Positions 34,626 to 43,197 of a DNA stretch of 64,000 bases are shown here, piece by piece; the stretch's first letter is position 1, and the number at the start of each line of letters is the position of its first letter. Under the pieces are notes generated by a model. It was not told the origin of the DNA. It saw nothing but the letters and a program-made list of their open reading frames with translations, and did not search any database. The stretch spans positions 2,982,001 to 3,046,000 of the forward strand of contig NZ_CP038015.1 of assembly GCF_004367585.1 (NCBI RefSeq), written 5' to 3'. The translations under genes and the position numbers were made by a program. The stretch is from Paenisporosarcina antarctica. GTDB taxonomy: Bacteria > Bacillota > Bacilli > Bacillales_A > Planococcaceae.

Positions 34626-36503
34626 TTATTCAATTACACTAACTGATACTTTCACATCTAATTTATGGCTGCCACCACGGTAGACCCCTTGTACTGGGCT
34701 AACATCCCCGTAATCACGCCCCACTCCTAAGCGAATGTGATTTTCTAATGCTTCCACATTATTTGTAGGGTCAAGTCCTACCCAGCCTATCCCAGGAACC
34801 ATCACTTCAACCCATGCATGGCTCGCTGAATCTCCAATTAATGCGGAATTTTCGCCTACATACAAGTACCCACTGACATATCTTGACGGGATATGTTTAG
34901 TTCGAAGTATTCCTAACATAACGTGAGAAATATCTTGGCATACACCCTTGTTCAAATTAAATGAATCTTTTGCCTTCGTTGATACATCTGTAGAAGATCC
35001 ATCGTAGGTAAAACGCTTATGCAAATAACTCATTACATCTATAGAATATTGAACAGGATTGTACATTTCTCCAATTTCCGAGTCTACTTGCAGCATTTGT
35101 TCGGGTGTTAAATATGTGTATGCGGTATTGCTTAAATACGCTAAATAATGGCTTTTGAATAAAGATGAATGAAAAATGGCATACATTTCTGGAGAAAAAT
35201 TAATACGATGAATCCATGGACTCTTTTGAATACTTACAACCGATGTTGCCTTTACTTCTAAATGCTTATGATGATCCGCTATAAAGAATGATTCAACACT
35301 GTTCCCCCAGATATCCACATGTCCCTTCGTTAGAGCTACAGGTGTAATATCTGTTCGGAAAGACAACAAACGCTGACACTCATCTGTACGTGGAGTTAAC
35401 CTAATGGAGTTCATGCTTTGATCAACCCAGGTGTCGTACTCGAAAACATTTGTATGTTCAATTTTGTATTTCATGGATGAAGAAATTAAAGATTTCGGTG
35501 GTTCTTGAACTGTTGGCAACTGTGTTTGTTCTTGCTGAGTTTCTGGCTCAGTTAAATAATATGTCTTAGAGAATATTTTCCCAATATCATTACATTGATT
35601 TTGGAATCGATTTAAAAAAGCTAACATATCATCTGAATTCAATTTATGAATAGACATTTCGTCAAAATTTTTCTTTAAATTCTCAAGTGCATAATATAAC
35701 TCGAAAGAATAATGTGCAATTTTAGCATTTTCCAAGTTGTCAACGGCCGCTCGCACATGGTTAATATTATAGTGAATTGATCTTGGGAATGATTCATCCG
35801 TAATTAGAAAAGTTAAGATGGTTTTCGGATCCATTTTAGGACGGTTTACTTTTAAAAATGCTTCATAACCATTTAACATACGAAGAGCAGATAACCACGC
35901 ATAGTAATCTTCACCTTTATACTTCAATTGCGTTTCGCGAGTTTGTTCACATACAACATTTAAAATGCGTGCTGTTTTCTCTGCCCGCTCCAACCATTTC
36001 CCTATTTTAATCATGCGGTAAGAAACTCCACGCGACATACCAGACTCAATGATCCCTTGAGCAATCAATGTTGTCATTTTTACTTTCTGTAAAAATGCTC
36101 GTAAGTGTTGAATAGAAAAATTCTCTCTTTCTGCATGGAGGGTAAAATGGTATAAATCATTCCATATTTCAAAAAGTTCATTCGGCAAATGATCCCGACT
36201 AATTCGCACATTTTCTCGAGCTACACGCACGCAATTGAAGACGGAATTTAGATTGTCAGAATGAAAAGCTAAGTAGTGTAAATAGTCTTGATCTTGAACA
36301 TTCGGATTGTTTTCTAGCGCTTCTAATTCCTCTTCTGTCGAACAAATTCCAAACAAAAGTTGCCATTGTTTTTCGTCTAGCATTTCTTCACTCGAGGTTT
36401 CAACCATTTGAGTTAAATGAACGTCTAGAATACGTGCATTTAATTCAGTACGTTCGATATTACGCGACATCCAATAAAGTGAATCTGCTACACGACTTAA
36501 CAT
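34626..36503 (-). CDS. Alpha-E domain - transglutaminase-like fusion protein
   Basis: 625 residues from ATG 36503, whose A is shared with the upstream TAA stop. Residues 1-315 are an alpha-E domain (start MLSRVADSLYWMSRNIERTE). A short linker (about 318-345) leads to a transglutaminase-like protease part with its N-terminal beta domain (about 345-430). The catalytic Cys-His-Asp triad lies in LNKGVCQDISHVMLG, SASHAWVEV and WVGLDPTNN. These two proteins are usually separate neighbouring genes. The pair with a circularly permuted ATP-grasp is known from predicted peptide-synthesis or modification clusters; the product is unknown. Confidence 0.92.
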   Translation of the reverse strand: MLSRVADSLYWMSRNIERTELNARILDVHLTQMVETSSEEMLDEKQWQLLFGICSTEEELEALENNPNVQDQDYLHYLAFHSDNLNSVFNCVRVARENVRISRDHLPNELFEIWNDLYHFTLHAERENFSIQHLRAFLQKVKMTTLIAQGIIESGMSRGVSYRMIKIGKWLERAEKTARILNVVCEQTRETQLKYKGEDYYAWLSALRMLNGYEAFLKVNRPKMDPKTILTFLITDESFPRSIHYNINHVRAAVDNLENAKIAHYSFELYYALENLKKNFDEMSIHKLNSDDMLAFLNRFQNQCNDIGKIFSKTYYLTEPETQQEQTQLPTVQEPPKSLISSSMKYKIEHTNVFEYDTWVDQSMNSIRLTPRTDECQRLLSFRTDITPVALTKGHVDIWGNSVESFFIADHHKHLEVKATSVVSIQKSPWIHRINFSPEMYAIFHSSLFKSHYLAYLSNTAYTYLTPEQMLQVDSEIGEMYNPVQYSIDVMSYLHKRFTYDGSSTDVSTKAKDSFNLNKGVCQDISHVMLGILRTKHIPSRYVSGYLYVGENSALIGDSASHAWVEVMVPGIGWVGLDPTNNVEALENHIRLGVGRDYGDVSPVQGVYRGGSHKLDVKVSVSVIE

Positions 36504-37948
36504 TAAGTTGTACCCCCTGACTTCATAACCCACGTATCTTTACCGCCCCCACCTTGTGAAGAATTGACGACTAGGGACCCTTTTTTTAGTGCCACACGGG
36601 ATAAACCGCCTGGGAATACATGCGTTTCTTTTCCTCTGATCACAAATACACGTAGATCAACGTGACAAGGATAAAATTCTTCTCCTTGATAAGCTGGTGC
36701 TCTTGATAACTTAATCGTTGGTTGGGCAATATATTGATGAGGTGTTTCCAGAATCTTACCTCGGAATTTTTCGATTTCTTCCACGCTTGCATGAGGCCCT
36801 ATAAGCATGTCATAACCCCCAGAGGCACCTACGTTTTTAACTACTAATTCATGTAAACGTTCAAGTACCCAGTCCCGCTGAATAGGATCTTCTAAACGAT
36901 ATGTCTTGACGTTTTCAATAATCGGTTCTTCATTCAAGTAATAGCGAATCATATCGGGCACATATACATACATCGCTTTATCATCAGCTACTCCATTTCC
37001 AATGCCATTTAAAATTGCCACATTCCCTTGACGATACGCATCCAATAACCCCGCTACACCTAGGTTTGAATCTTCACGGAAAGCTAATGGATCTAAAAAA
37101 TCATCATCAATTCGGCGGTAAATGACATCCACTTTTTCAAGTCCTCGAATCGTCTTCATATAAACAATATCATTTGTGACTATTAAGTCTCGACCTTCGA
37201 CTAGTTGAAGACCCATCTGTTGCGCTAAAAATACATGATCATAGTAAGCGGAATTATATATACCTGGAGTTAATAAAACGGCGTTAGGATTTTCCACTCC
37301 TTCTGGGGCATGGTCCATAATCGCTTCATGTAAATACGTCACTTGATGTTCTAAAGTATGGACAGAATGTTTAGCGAAAAATTCTGGGTACACCTGGCGC
37401 ATTACGTAGCGATTTTGGTAGACATACGAGATACCTGAAGGATTGCGTAAATTGTCCTCTAGCACTAAGTATTTTCCATTTTCATCACGAATTAAATCAA
37501 TTCCAGCAAGAAAAATATGATTATTTAACGGAATAGTAACGCCTTGTATTTGTTTGGCGTAGTAATAAGGATTATCTTCTACTAAATCTCTTGGTATGAT
37601 ACCATCTTTAATAATTTTCTGATCGTGGTACACATCCTGTAAAAAACAATTTAATGCTTCAGAACGTTGGACCATCCCTTTTTCTATCGTTTCCCATTCG
37701 TCTGAAGGAATAATGATTGGAACAAAATCAAAAGGCATTGTGCGTTCAGCACCTACATTATTATTATATACCGTAAAGGTAATTCCTTGTCTCAAAAAAG
37801 ATAATTGTGCTCTTTCATGTCTTTCTTTAAGTTCATCAGTAGAAAAATTATGAACCATATCATAAAATTTTTGATAGTGATCCTTGGGTTTTCCACTTGC
37901 CTTTATCATTTCATCAAAAAATGGCTTTACTTTGTACATACTAAACAT
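36503..37948 (-). CDS. Circularly permuted ATP-grasp protein (type 2)
   Basis: The 481-residue protein matches the circularly permuted ATP-grasp family (DUF404/DUF407). Examples are RRQGITFTVYNNN-like early sequence, FLAGIDLIRDENGKYLVLED, NGIGNGVADDKAMYVYVPDM and a C-terminal nucleotide-binding region VKNVGASGGYDMLIGP. Such enzymes are predicted to form peptide-like bonds using ATP. GAGGGGTGTTCAC precedes ATG. It is first in a two-gene operon with the alpha-E/transglutaminase fusion. Confidence 0.9.
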   Translation of the reverse strand: MFSMYKVKPFFDEMIKASGKPKDHYQKFYDMVHNFSTDELKERHERAQLSFLRQGITFTVYNNNVGAERTMPFDFVPIIIPSDEWETIEKGMVQRSEALNCFLQDVYHDQKIIKDGIIPRDLVEDNPYYYAKQIQGVTIPLNNHIFLAGIDLIRDENGKYLVLEDNLRNPSGISYVYQNRYVMRQVYPEFFAKHSVHTLEHQVTYLHEAIMDHAPEGVENPNAVLLTPGIYNSAYYDHVFLAQQMGLQLVEGRDLIVTNDIVYMKTIRGLEKVDVIYRRIDDDFLDPLAFREDSNLGVAGLLDAYRQGNVAILNGIGNGVADDKAMYVYVPDMIRYYLNEEPIIENVKTYRLEDPIQRDWVLERLHELVVKNVGASGGYDMLIGPHASVEEIEKFRGKILETPHQYIAQPTIKLSRAPAYQGEEFYPCHVDLRVFVIRGKETHVFPGGLSRVALKKGSLVVNSSQGGGGKDTWVMKSGGTT

Positions 37949-38055
37949 GTGAACACCCCTCTTATCTATGAATTTAGAAAATTATAATAATTAAACTTTA
38001 TCACACTCTTCTATATTTGATTACCCTATCTGCCGTTAATTCAATCTTGTGTTAA

Positions 38056-38095
38056 CATGAATATCATGTTACCTTTTAGTAACATAATATTCATG
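38056..38095 (+). promoter_or_regulatory. Large inverted repeat upstream of the ArsR-SRPBCC gene (candidate operator)
   Basis: CATGAATATcATGTTAC (38056-38072) and GTAACATaATATTCATG (38079-38095) are 17-base arms with one mismatch and a 6-base spacer, ending 25 bases before the start codon. It is likely the binding site of the downstream wHTH regulator (inference). Confidence 0.7.
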
Positions 38096-38120
38096 TGAAA
38101 GGGTGTGGTGATTCATAATT

Positions 38121-38891
38121 ATGATTAATGAAGAAGTAACTCACTTATTTAAATCTTTGTCCCATCCAATACGAGTGGACATTCTCGATATATTAAAAAA
38201 AGGTCCTATTGCTACCGGTGAGTTAAGTGGACATTTTGAAGTATCCAGATATGCCATTATGAAGCATTTAAAAATACTCGAAGATACTCATCTAATCGTC
38301 GTTCGTAGACAAGGTCGAACACGTTTAAACTACTTGAATATCATTCCTTTACAAGAAGTGTATAACCGCTGGGTCAGTCAATATGAATCAAAACTATCAA
38401 CATCTTTAACGAATTTAAAAACAAAACTTGAATATGGAGGAACTGAACTTATGAAATTAGAAATTAGCTCTTTTCAAATTGAACAGCAGATTGAAATAAA
38501 TGCTCCTCTTACACGTGTTTTTCACTCCCTCGTTAACGATATCAACGACTGGTGGGAATTCCGTTTTGAAGAGGACAACTCTAAAATAACATTTGATCCA
38601 AAAGTCGGTGGATTGTTTATGGAAAATTGGGGTAATGGCCAAGGAGCTCTTTGGGGGACGGTACTTTATTACAAAAAGAATGAAGAAATTCGTTTACAAG
38701 GATTACTAGGTATGCAAGGCGCCGTTACTAGTCATTATGGCTATCGTTTGGAAAGCAACGGTGATGCAACGAAAGTCAAATTATCACATAGCGCTGTTGG
38801 ATTACTTGATCCTAAATGGGAAGAATCGCATACCAATGGATGGGCACTTCTATTAAATAAATTGAAAATGCATAGCGAAAACAATGAATAG
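38121..38891 (+). CDS. ArsR-type winged-helix regulator fused to an SRPBCC (AHSA1-like) domain
   Basis: The 256-residue protein has an N-terminal ArsR-like wHTH (about 5-95; HPIRVDILDILKKGPIATGE, then SRYAIMKHLKILEDTHLI) and a C-terminal START/AHSA1-like ligand-binding domain (about 118-250; EINAPLTRVFHSL, DINDWWEF, SHTNGWALLLNKL). The cavity domain could bind a hydrophobic ligand and switch DNA binding. It overlaps the next SRPBCC gene by 8 bases. The ribosome site (GGTGTGGTG) is weak and somewhat distant. Confidence 0.9.
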   Translation: MINEEVTHLFKSLSHPIRVDILDILKKGPIATGELSGHFEVSRYAIMKHLKILEDTHLIVVRRQGRTRLNYLNIIPLQEVYNRWVSQYESKLSTSLTNLKTKLEYGGTELMKLEISSFQIEQQIEINAPLTRVFHSLVNDINDWWEFRFEEDNSKITFDPKVGGLFMENWGNGQGALWGTVLYYKKNEEIRLQGLLGMQGAVTSHYGYRLESNGDATKVKLSHSAVGLLDPKWEESHTNGWALLLNKLKMHSENNE

Positions 38892-39372
38892 CTATGTAAA
38901 ACGACTCGAACTTGCTGCCTCTGTAGAACATGTATACGAAGCGCTAACAACTGAAAATGGCATTAAAAGTTGGTGGACCACCGACTGCGATGTAAGCACA
39001 AAGGTAGGCGGAATCCATACGTTTCGTTTTGAGCGTTTATTATTTAATTCTATGGAAATACTAGAACTCGTTCCTAATGAAATAGTACATTGGAGATGTG
39101 TTGAAGGTTGGAGTGAATGGAAAGAAACGGAGGTCCTTTTCACATTACACCCAACTGAAAATGGTAAAACAACAGTTGAGTTTCAACATCTAGGATTAAC
39201 TCCATTGTTATCCTGCTACAAAATGTGTTCTAAGGGTTGGGATGACACGCTTCTTCACTTGCAGCAGTATGTGGAAAACGGAGAAACGAATGCACACGTC
39301 CCAAAGACTGGTTTAAAAGGTGTTTTATCTCGAACTGCTTTTAAGTTTTTCTCTAAAAAATATATGAAATAA
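38884..39372 (+). CDS. SRPBCC (AHSA1-like) domain protein
   Basis: The 162-residue protein has one START/AHSA1-like domain (about 1-130: VKRLELAASVEHVYEALTTE, IKSWWTTDCDVSTKVGG, GWDDTLLHLQQYVENG) and a basic tail. It is translationally coupled to the ArsR-SRPBCC regulator, and the two probably respond to or handle the same hydrophobic ligand. No enzyme residues can be assigned. Confidence 0.88.
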   Translation: MNSYVKRLELAASVEHVYEALTTENGIKSWWTTDCDVSTKVGGIHTFRFERLLFNSMEILELVPNEIVHWRCVEGWSEWKETEVLFTLHPTENGKTTVEFQHLGLTPLLSCYKMCSKGWDDTLLHLQQYVENGETNAHVPKTGLKGVLSRTAFKFFSKKYMK

Positions 39373-39411
39373 CAGCTTGCACGAAAAAAAATAAAGGATA
39401 TAAAAAAACAG

Positions 39412-39462
39412 AAAAAGGTTGTTCTACATGTGCTCTTCATCACATGTAGAACAACCTTCTTT
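39412..39462. terminator. Long-stem terminator between convergent genes
   Basis: AAGGTTGTTCTACATGTG (39415-39432) pairs perfectly with the mirror arm at 39441-39458. The T-rich side is on the minus strand (TTTTTCTGTTTTTTT), so it ends the kinase operon; it may also end the SRPBCC pair. Confidence 0.9.
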
Positions 39463-39464
39463 AA

Positions 39465-40760
39465 TTAATAAACAAATTCTTTATCTATATGTGTATGTGC
39501 ATCCTTCAATAGTTTCTTATTAGGAAAAACTATTGTTACTTTTGTACCTTCCCCTACTTTACTTTGAATCTCAAGTTTGCCCTTCATACCTTCAACTAAA
39601 CGGAATACCATCATCATGCCTAGCCCGGTACCCTTTCGACTACTTAGACTATAGAGAGGTTCACCCAATGTAGATATTTGTTTCTTCGTCATTCCTATCC
39701 CCGTATCAGAAATTTCAATGATTGAATTTTCCGTAGTACTAAAAGACTGTATGGTCAGAATCCCTCCAGTATCCATTGCTTCAACGGCATTCGTACATAT
39801 ATGAATAAGACAGCGTTCAATTTTTGCTTTATCGCCATTAATCCAAGCAGACGAAAGATTTGTATTGATTTGTACATTACTTACATTGGTCAAAGGTTCC
39901 ACGAGATTGAGTACTTTTTGAATTTCATTGACTAAATCGAACCGTTCTAATTTATTGGAATAAGGTTGCGCAAAAACTTGATAATCTTGAATTATTTTCT
40001 CTGCTCTATTCACTTCGGAAATAGCAGCAGATAAAAATTCGATTCTTTTATCTGTTGGCAAACTATCATCTGATAATAATTGCAGCATTCCTTTTCCAGT
40101 TGTAATAGGTTGTCTAACCTCATGTCCAAAAGCTGCAGCGAGATGATACAGTCCTTCCATTTTTTCCGCATTGGCTACTATCTTTTGCGTTTCTAAAGAT
40201 GTGTTGAACTTTTCAATTAGGAAAAAGCAAAAGGCGATAAATGCTAAATATACAAGAATAACGCCAAGACCAATAATAAGGGATACTTGATCTGTCTGAT
40301 TAATGTTTATTGTAGTTGCAATCGAAACGGAAGAAAAAATAGAAATTAATAACGTCCCAATAATCATTTTATTATTTATTTTCCACCTATTAAAATATGG
40401 GCTTAGTAAAATAATAGCAAGAGTTTGGCTAACGAGAAGAATCATTGAAATTTCTAAATTATCTTCACTTAATAGAAATAACAAAGGGGCAGTTACCACG
40501 AACAAAATGGAACCAATTGTTGCCCCTCCATATAAACCTGCTATTCCAATAGGGATATGATAAAAATTAATTTGAAATTGGTCCTGAAATACTAAAGGAA
40601 ATGATAAACAAAATGTAATTGACATGATTGCAGCTATACCCAAAGAAGCCTTTTGAAAGAGATGCGATTCTTGATTTTTTAGAGATAAAAATTTCCACAT
40701 CAAAATAATGATGGTGATTAATGATACGTTTAGAAGTACATCTTTAATCAAAGTATTCAT
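39465..40760 (-). CDS. Membrane sensor histidine kinase, KinB-like topology
   Basis: From ATG 40760 (AGGTG upstream) the protein has 431 residues. Six hydrophobic segments (about 1-190) with almost no extracellular domain precede the kinase core: H-box GLYHLAAAFGHEVRQPITTG, N-box HICTNAVEAMD, G1 DTGIGM and G2 KGTGLGMMM. The 6TM-HK layout and size match B. subtilis KinB, but no kapB is adjacent. It is the last of three signalling genes. Whether it feeds the LytTR regulator or the sporulation relay is open. Confidence 0.88.
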   Translation of the reverse strand: MNTLIKDVLLNVSLITIIILMWKFLSLKNQESHLFQKASLGIAAIMSITFCLSFPLVFQDQFQINFYHIPIGIAGLYGGATIGSILFVVTAPLLFLLSEDNLEISMILLVSQTLAIILLSPYFNRWKINNKMIIGTLLISIFSSVSIATTININQTDQVSLIIGLGVILVYLAFIAFCFFLIEKFNTSLETQKIVANAEKMEGLYHLAAAFGHEVRQPITTGKGMLQLLSDDSLPTDKRIEFLSAAISEVNRAEKIIQDYQVFAQPYSNKLERFDLVNEIQKVLNLVEPLTNVSNVQINTNLSSAWINGDKAKIERCLIHICTNAVEAMDTGGILTIQSFSTTENSIIEISDTGIGMTKKQISTLGEPLYSLSSRKGTGLGMMMVFRLVEGMKGKLEIQSKVGEGTKVTIVFPNKKLLKDAHTHIDKEFVY

Positions 40761-40894
40761 TTTTACACCTAAATTCTTTTGATATTCACTCTTTCTAAGT
40801 TGCATTACTAGACATTAGATAGACTTTCTCATAAATCTTACGGCTTAATAAGCTTCCAACTTAAAAATTCAAGCTCTCAATAATCACTGATAAT

Positions 40895-40934
40895 CACTAA
40901 TTCACTAATTCACTAATTCACTAATTCACTAATT
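40895..40934. repeat. Five perfect 8-bp tandem repeats (CACTAATT)
   Basis: CACTAATT is repeated five times without error at 40895-40934, flanked by near-copies (CACTGATA, CACTTGTT). It lies between the two histidine kinase genes, about 135 bases upstream of the KinB-like start. Confidence 0.95.
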
Positions 40935-40940
40935 CACTTG

Positions 40941-42047
40941 TTAATTTTCAATAGGTAATTCAATAATAAAACGACTACCTACACCTAACTCACTAGAAAC
41001 ATGTACCAAACCACCCAACTCTGTAAGAACCTGCTTGACCAAGAATAAACCAATACCAAACCCTGTAGACATCGAGTCTGTGGAAGAGGAGCGATAATAC
41101 GGGGAGAATATGTAAGCTAATTCTTTGCCCTGAATACCAACACCAGTATCAATTACTTCAATTAGTAACCTCTGCTCATTTCTAAGGCTGTTGATTTGAA
41201 TGTATCCGCCTTCATTAGTATATTTAACAGCATTTGATAAAATGTTCATCAATACTTGAGTTAGTCTTTTTTTATCAGAGTAAATTAATACTTTTGATTC
41301 TTCATTTTTATGAGTAATTTTGATATTCTTTACGCATGCCTCTATAGATTGAGCTTGAATACAATCTTCAATAAGGTCATTTATATCAATGTATTCAGTT
41401 TTAACTCTCAATTTTCCTTTGTTTACTTTAACAAAATCCAATGCATCATTCATAATCATTTCTAGTTGTTTACTTGCATTAGTTATTTTTGATAAATATT
41501 TTTGTTGGTCCTTCGTTAAACTTTGTTGAGAATTAGACAATAATATTTGAAGATATCCATTAATAATATTTAAAGGTGTCCTAAACTCGTGACATAATAA
41601 TAATAATAAATCTGTTTTTTCTGTGTTGGCCAGATCAGAATCTTTTAGTCCTACTAATACTTGATGGTATTTAGTTTCTAATTCCTGATTTTTATCATTT
41701 AACTTATTTATCATGAAGTTTGTATTTTTTAATCTATGCTTAATCAGGACTAATAAAAAATTCTCAAAAGGTAGTATTTCAACCTCATACTCATACTTTT
41801 GTTTAGTAATTACTTTTAAAAAAGAAGGCTTTTTATTTTTTCTAGCATCTTCTATCTTAATGACTAATTCTAAATACTCTTTTTTCATAACGCTTTTTAA
41901 CGGTTCTCCTAAAAGTTCATTATCAGAAGAAAGTATTCCTAAATTATCTTGATAAACTTCTTTAATACAAAGATCTTGATTTAAGACAATGTATGTCGAG
42001 TTTATTGATTGTAATTCCGTTTCAACAATTTGTTTCATTGCTGCCAT
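40941..42047 (-). CDS. Soluble sensor histidine kinase with N-terminal PAS-like domain
   Basis: From ATG 42047, eight bases after TTGGAGGTGA, the protein has 368 residues without membrane segments. A PAS-like region (about 10-105) and a coiled helix (110-145) precede the HisKA domain (LLLLCHEFRTPLNIINGYL) and HATPase (N-box NILSNAVKYT, G1 DTGVGI, G2 GFGIGL). It should sense a cytosolic cue. It lies 47 bases downstream of the LytTR regulator and is probably its kinase, although LytTR regulators usually pair with HPK10-type kinases and this one is a classical HisKA kinase. Confidence 0.9.
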   Translation of the reverse strand: MAAMKQIVETELQSINSTYIVLNQDLCIKEVYQDNLGILSSDNELLGEPLKSVMKKEYLELVIKIEDARKNKKPSFLKVITKQKYEYEVEILPFENFLLVLIKHRLKNTNFMINKLNDKNQELETKYHQVLVGLKDSDLANTEKTDLLLLLCHEFRTPLNIINGYLQILLSNSQQSLTKDQQKYLSKITNASKQLEMIMNDALDFVKVNKGKLRVKTEYIDINDLIEDCIQAQSIEACVKNIKITHKNEESKVLIYSDKKRLTQVLMNILSNAVKYTNEGGYIQINSLRNEQRLLIEVIDTGVGIQGKELAYIFSPYYRSSSTDSMSTGFGIGLFLVKQVLTELGGLVHVSSELGVGSRFIIELPIEN

Positions 42048-42094
42048 TTTGTCAGTCACCTCCAATTACAAGAAGTTTGAAATAATTGTTGTTA

Positions 42095-42811
42095 CTAGCT
42101 TTTTATTTTAAGTTCAATTTCTTTAATTTTAAGTTTTGATATATGTGCATGCTTATCAAAATTTCTAAAATAAGCTAGGAATGTTTCATTCTGCGGTTTA
42201 ATATAAATAATATTTTCAAGATTTACGATATTTGATCTATGAGATAAAAAAAAGGATTCATCAAGTAATTCAGAAAGATAACCAATTCTTTCATATGTTT
42301 CAAATGTGCCCTCTTTTGTATGAATTAAACATTTTTTTCCTGCTTTTTCAATAAAGAAAATATCTGAAAAAGGAATAAAAAACATAGCTCCTTTAAATTT
42401 AAAGGGAAGTTTCTTTTTACTTTTCATGGAAATTTTTTGTATACGATTATCAGTTTGAGTCTTTTCTAAAGCTGCATATAGTCTAGAAAGTTCAACTGGT
42501 TTTACAATATAATCAACTGCCCTTATATCAAAAGCTTCTACTGCGAATTCATTGTAACCTGAAACAAAAATAACCTTTAAATCCCTTTGAAATTGCAAAA
42601 CTTTTCTAATCGATTCAATCCCATTTAAAATCGGCATTTTAACATCAGTTATGACAATGTCTGGTTTAAATTTTGCTGTGTTTGAAATCAATTCTTCTCC
42701 ATTGGAGCATGTAGAAACAACTTCATATTGAGGATGATTATTTATAAAAATCTCTAATATTTCTAATGAATCTTGATGATCGTCTGCAAGCAAGACTTTA
42801 TATGGTATCAC
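42095..42811 (-). CDS. LytTR-family response regulator
   Basis: GTG 42811 (with GGGGTT seven bases upstream) gives 238 residues; an upstream TTG at 42826 is possible. The receiver domain has LLADDHQ, phospho-acceptor Asp in VITDVKMP (residue 56), Thr/Ser FVSGYN and Lys VDYIVKP. Residues about 135-238 are a LytTR DNA-binding domain (IFFIEKAGKKCLIHT, FFLSHRSNIVNLENI). LytTR proteins bind paired 9-bp half-sites 21 bp apart; such pairs occur in the 770-base gap upstream. It is first in the regulator-kinase-kinase unit. Confidence 0.92.
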   Translation of the reverse strand: MIPYKVLLADDHQDSLEILEIFINNHPQYEVVSTCSNGEELISNTAKFKPDIVITDVKMPILNGIESIRKVLQFQRDLKVIFVSGYNEFAVEAFDIRAVDYIVKPVELSRLYAALEKTQTDNRIQKISMKSKKKLPFKFKGAMFFIPFSDIFFIEKAGKKCLIHTKEGTFETYERIGYLSELLDESFFLSHRSNIVNLENIIYIKPQNETFLAYFRNFDKHAHISKLKIKEIELKIKS

Positions 42812-43013
42812 AAACTTCAACCCCAATCTTTTGTGATTACATGTTAGATTTTTTTATTAACAATTAATCTAATTTTCCCATTAACAATAGTTATTATTCG
42901 TAACAAAGAATTAATAATATTTTGTTTTTGTCTTATTAATGGGTATTAATCATGACATTATAAATAAATCCTATGCTAACCATACTTTTTTTTCTGTTTT
43001 TACAAGACTTTTC
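42812..43013. other. Leader region of the LytTR operon
   Basis: AT-rich, no gene; it must hold the promoter of the minus-strand operon. Confidence 0.4.
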
Positions 43014-43058
43014 ACATCCAAATTTAATACATTCAAAGTAAAGAACGAAACAATTCGA
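43014..43058. promoter_or_regulatory. Candidate LytTR operator, copy A
   Basis: Three similar 9-bp elements: ACATCCAAA (43014-43022), ACATTCAAA (43029-43037) and ACAATTCGA (43050-43058). The last two are exactly 21 bases apart start to start (12-base spacer), the spacing known for LytTR sites. TAGTAT at 43065 could be the -10 of a plus-strand transcript. Confidence 0.65.
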
Positions 43059-43064
43059 GATGTT

Positions 43065-43197
43065 TAGTATATGTTTCATATGAAACTTATACTAAACACC
43101 AAACTCGATTGAAGTTAGAAGAATGAATGTTGAAAAACTCTTAATCTAATGAATAGAAATTAAAAAGGACTAAACCGTTAATGGTTAGTCCTTTTTT
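43065..43197 (+). ncRNA. Candidate small transcript A
   Basis: Downstream of operator A lie an 11-base-arm palindrome (TGTTTAGTATA at 43061-43071 with TATACTAAACA at 43088-43098) around TTTCATATGAAA, about 60 non-coding bases, and a terminator (43162-43197). No frame longer than about 10 codons is present (MKLILNTKLD from the ATG inside the palindrome, no ribosome site). A small RNA is the simplest reading; transcription is not proven. Confidence 0.45.
43162..43197. terminator. Terminator of candidate small transcript A
   Basis: AAAAAGGACTAAACC pairs with GGTTAGTCCTTTTTT with one bulge. It is a good terminator on both strands, with no gene next to it. Confidence 0.75.

Noticed and set aside
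40895-40934. CRISPR-like array
   Set aside because: Direct 8-bp tandem units without spacers; the 21-bp and 37-bp arrays likewise have no unique spacers and no cas genes are nearby.
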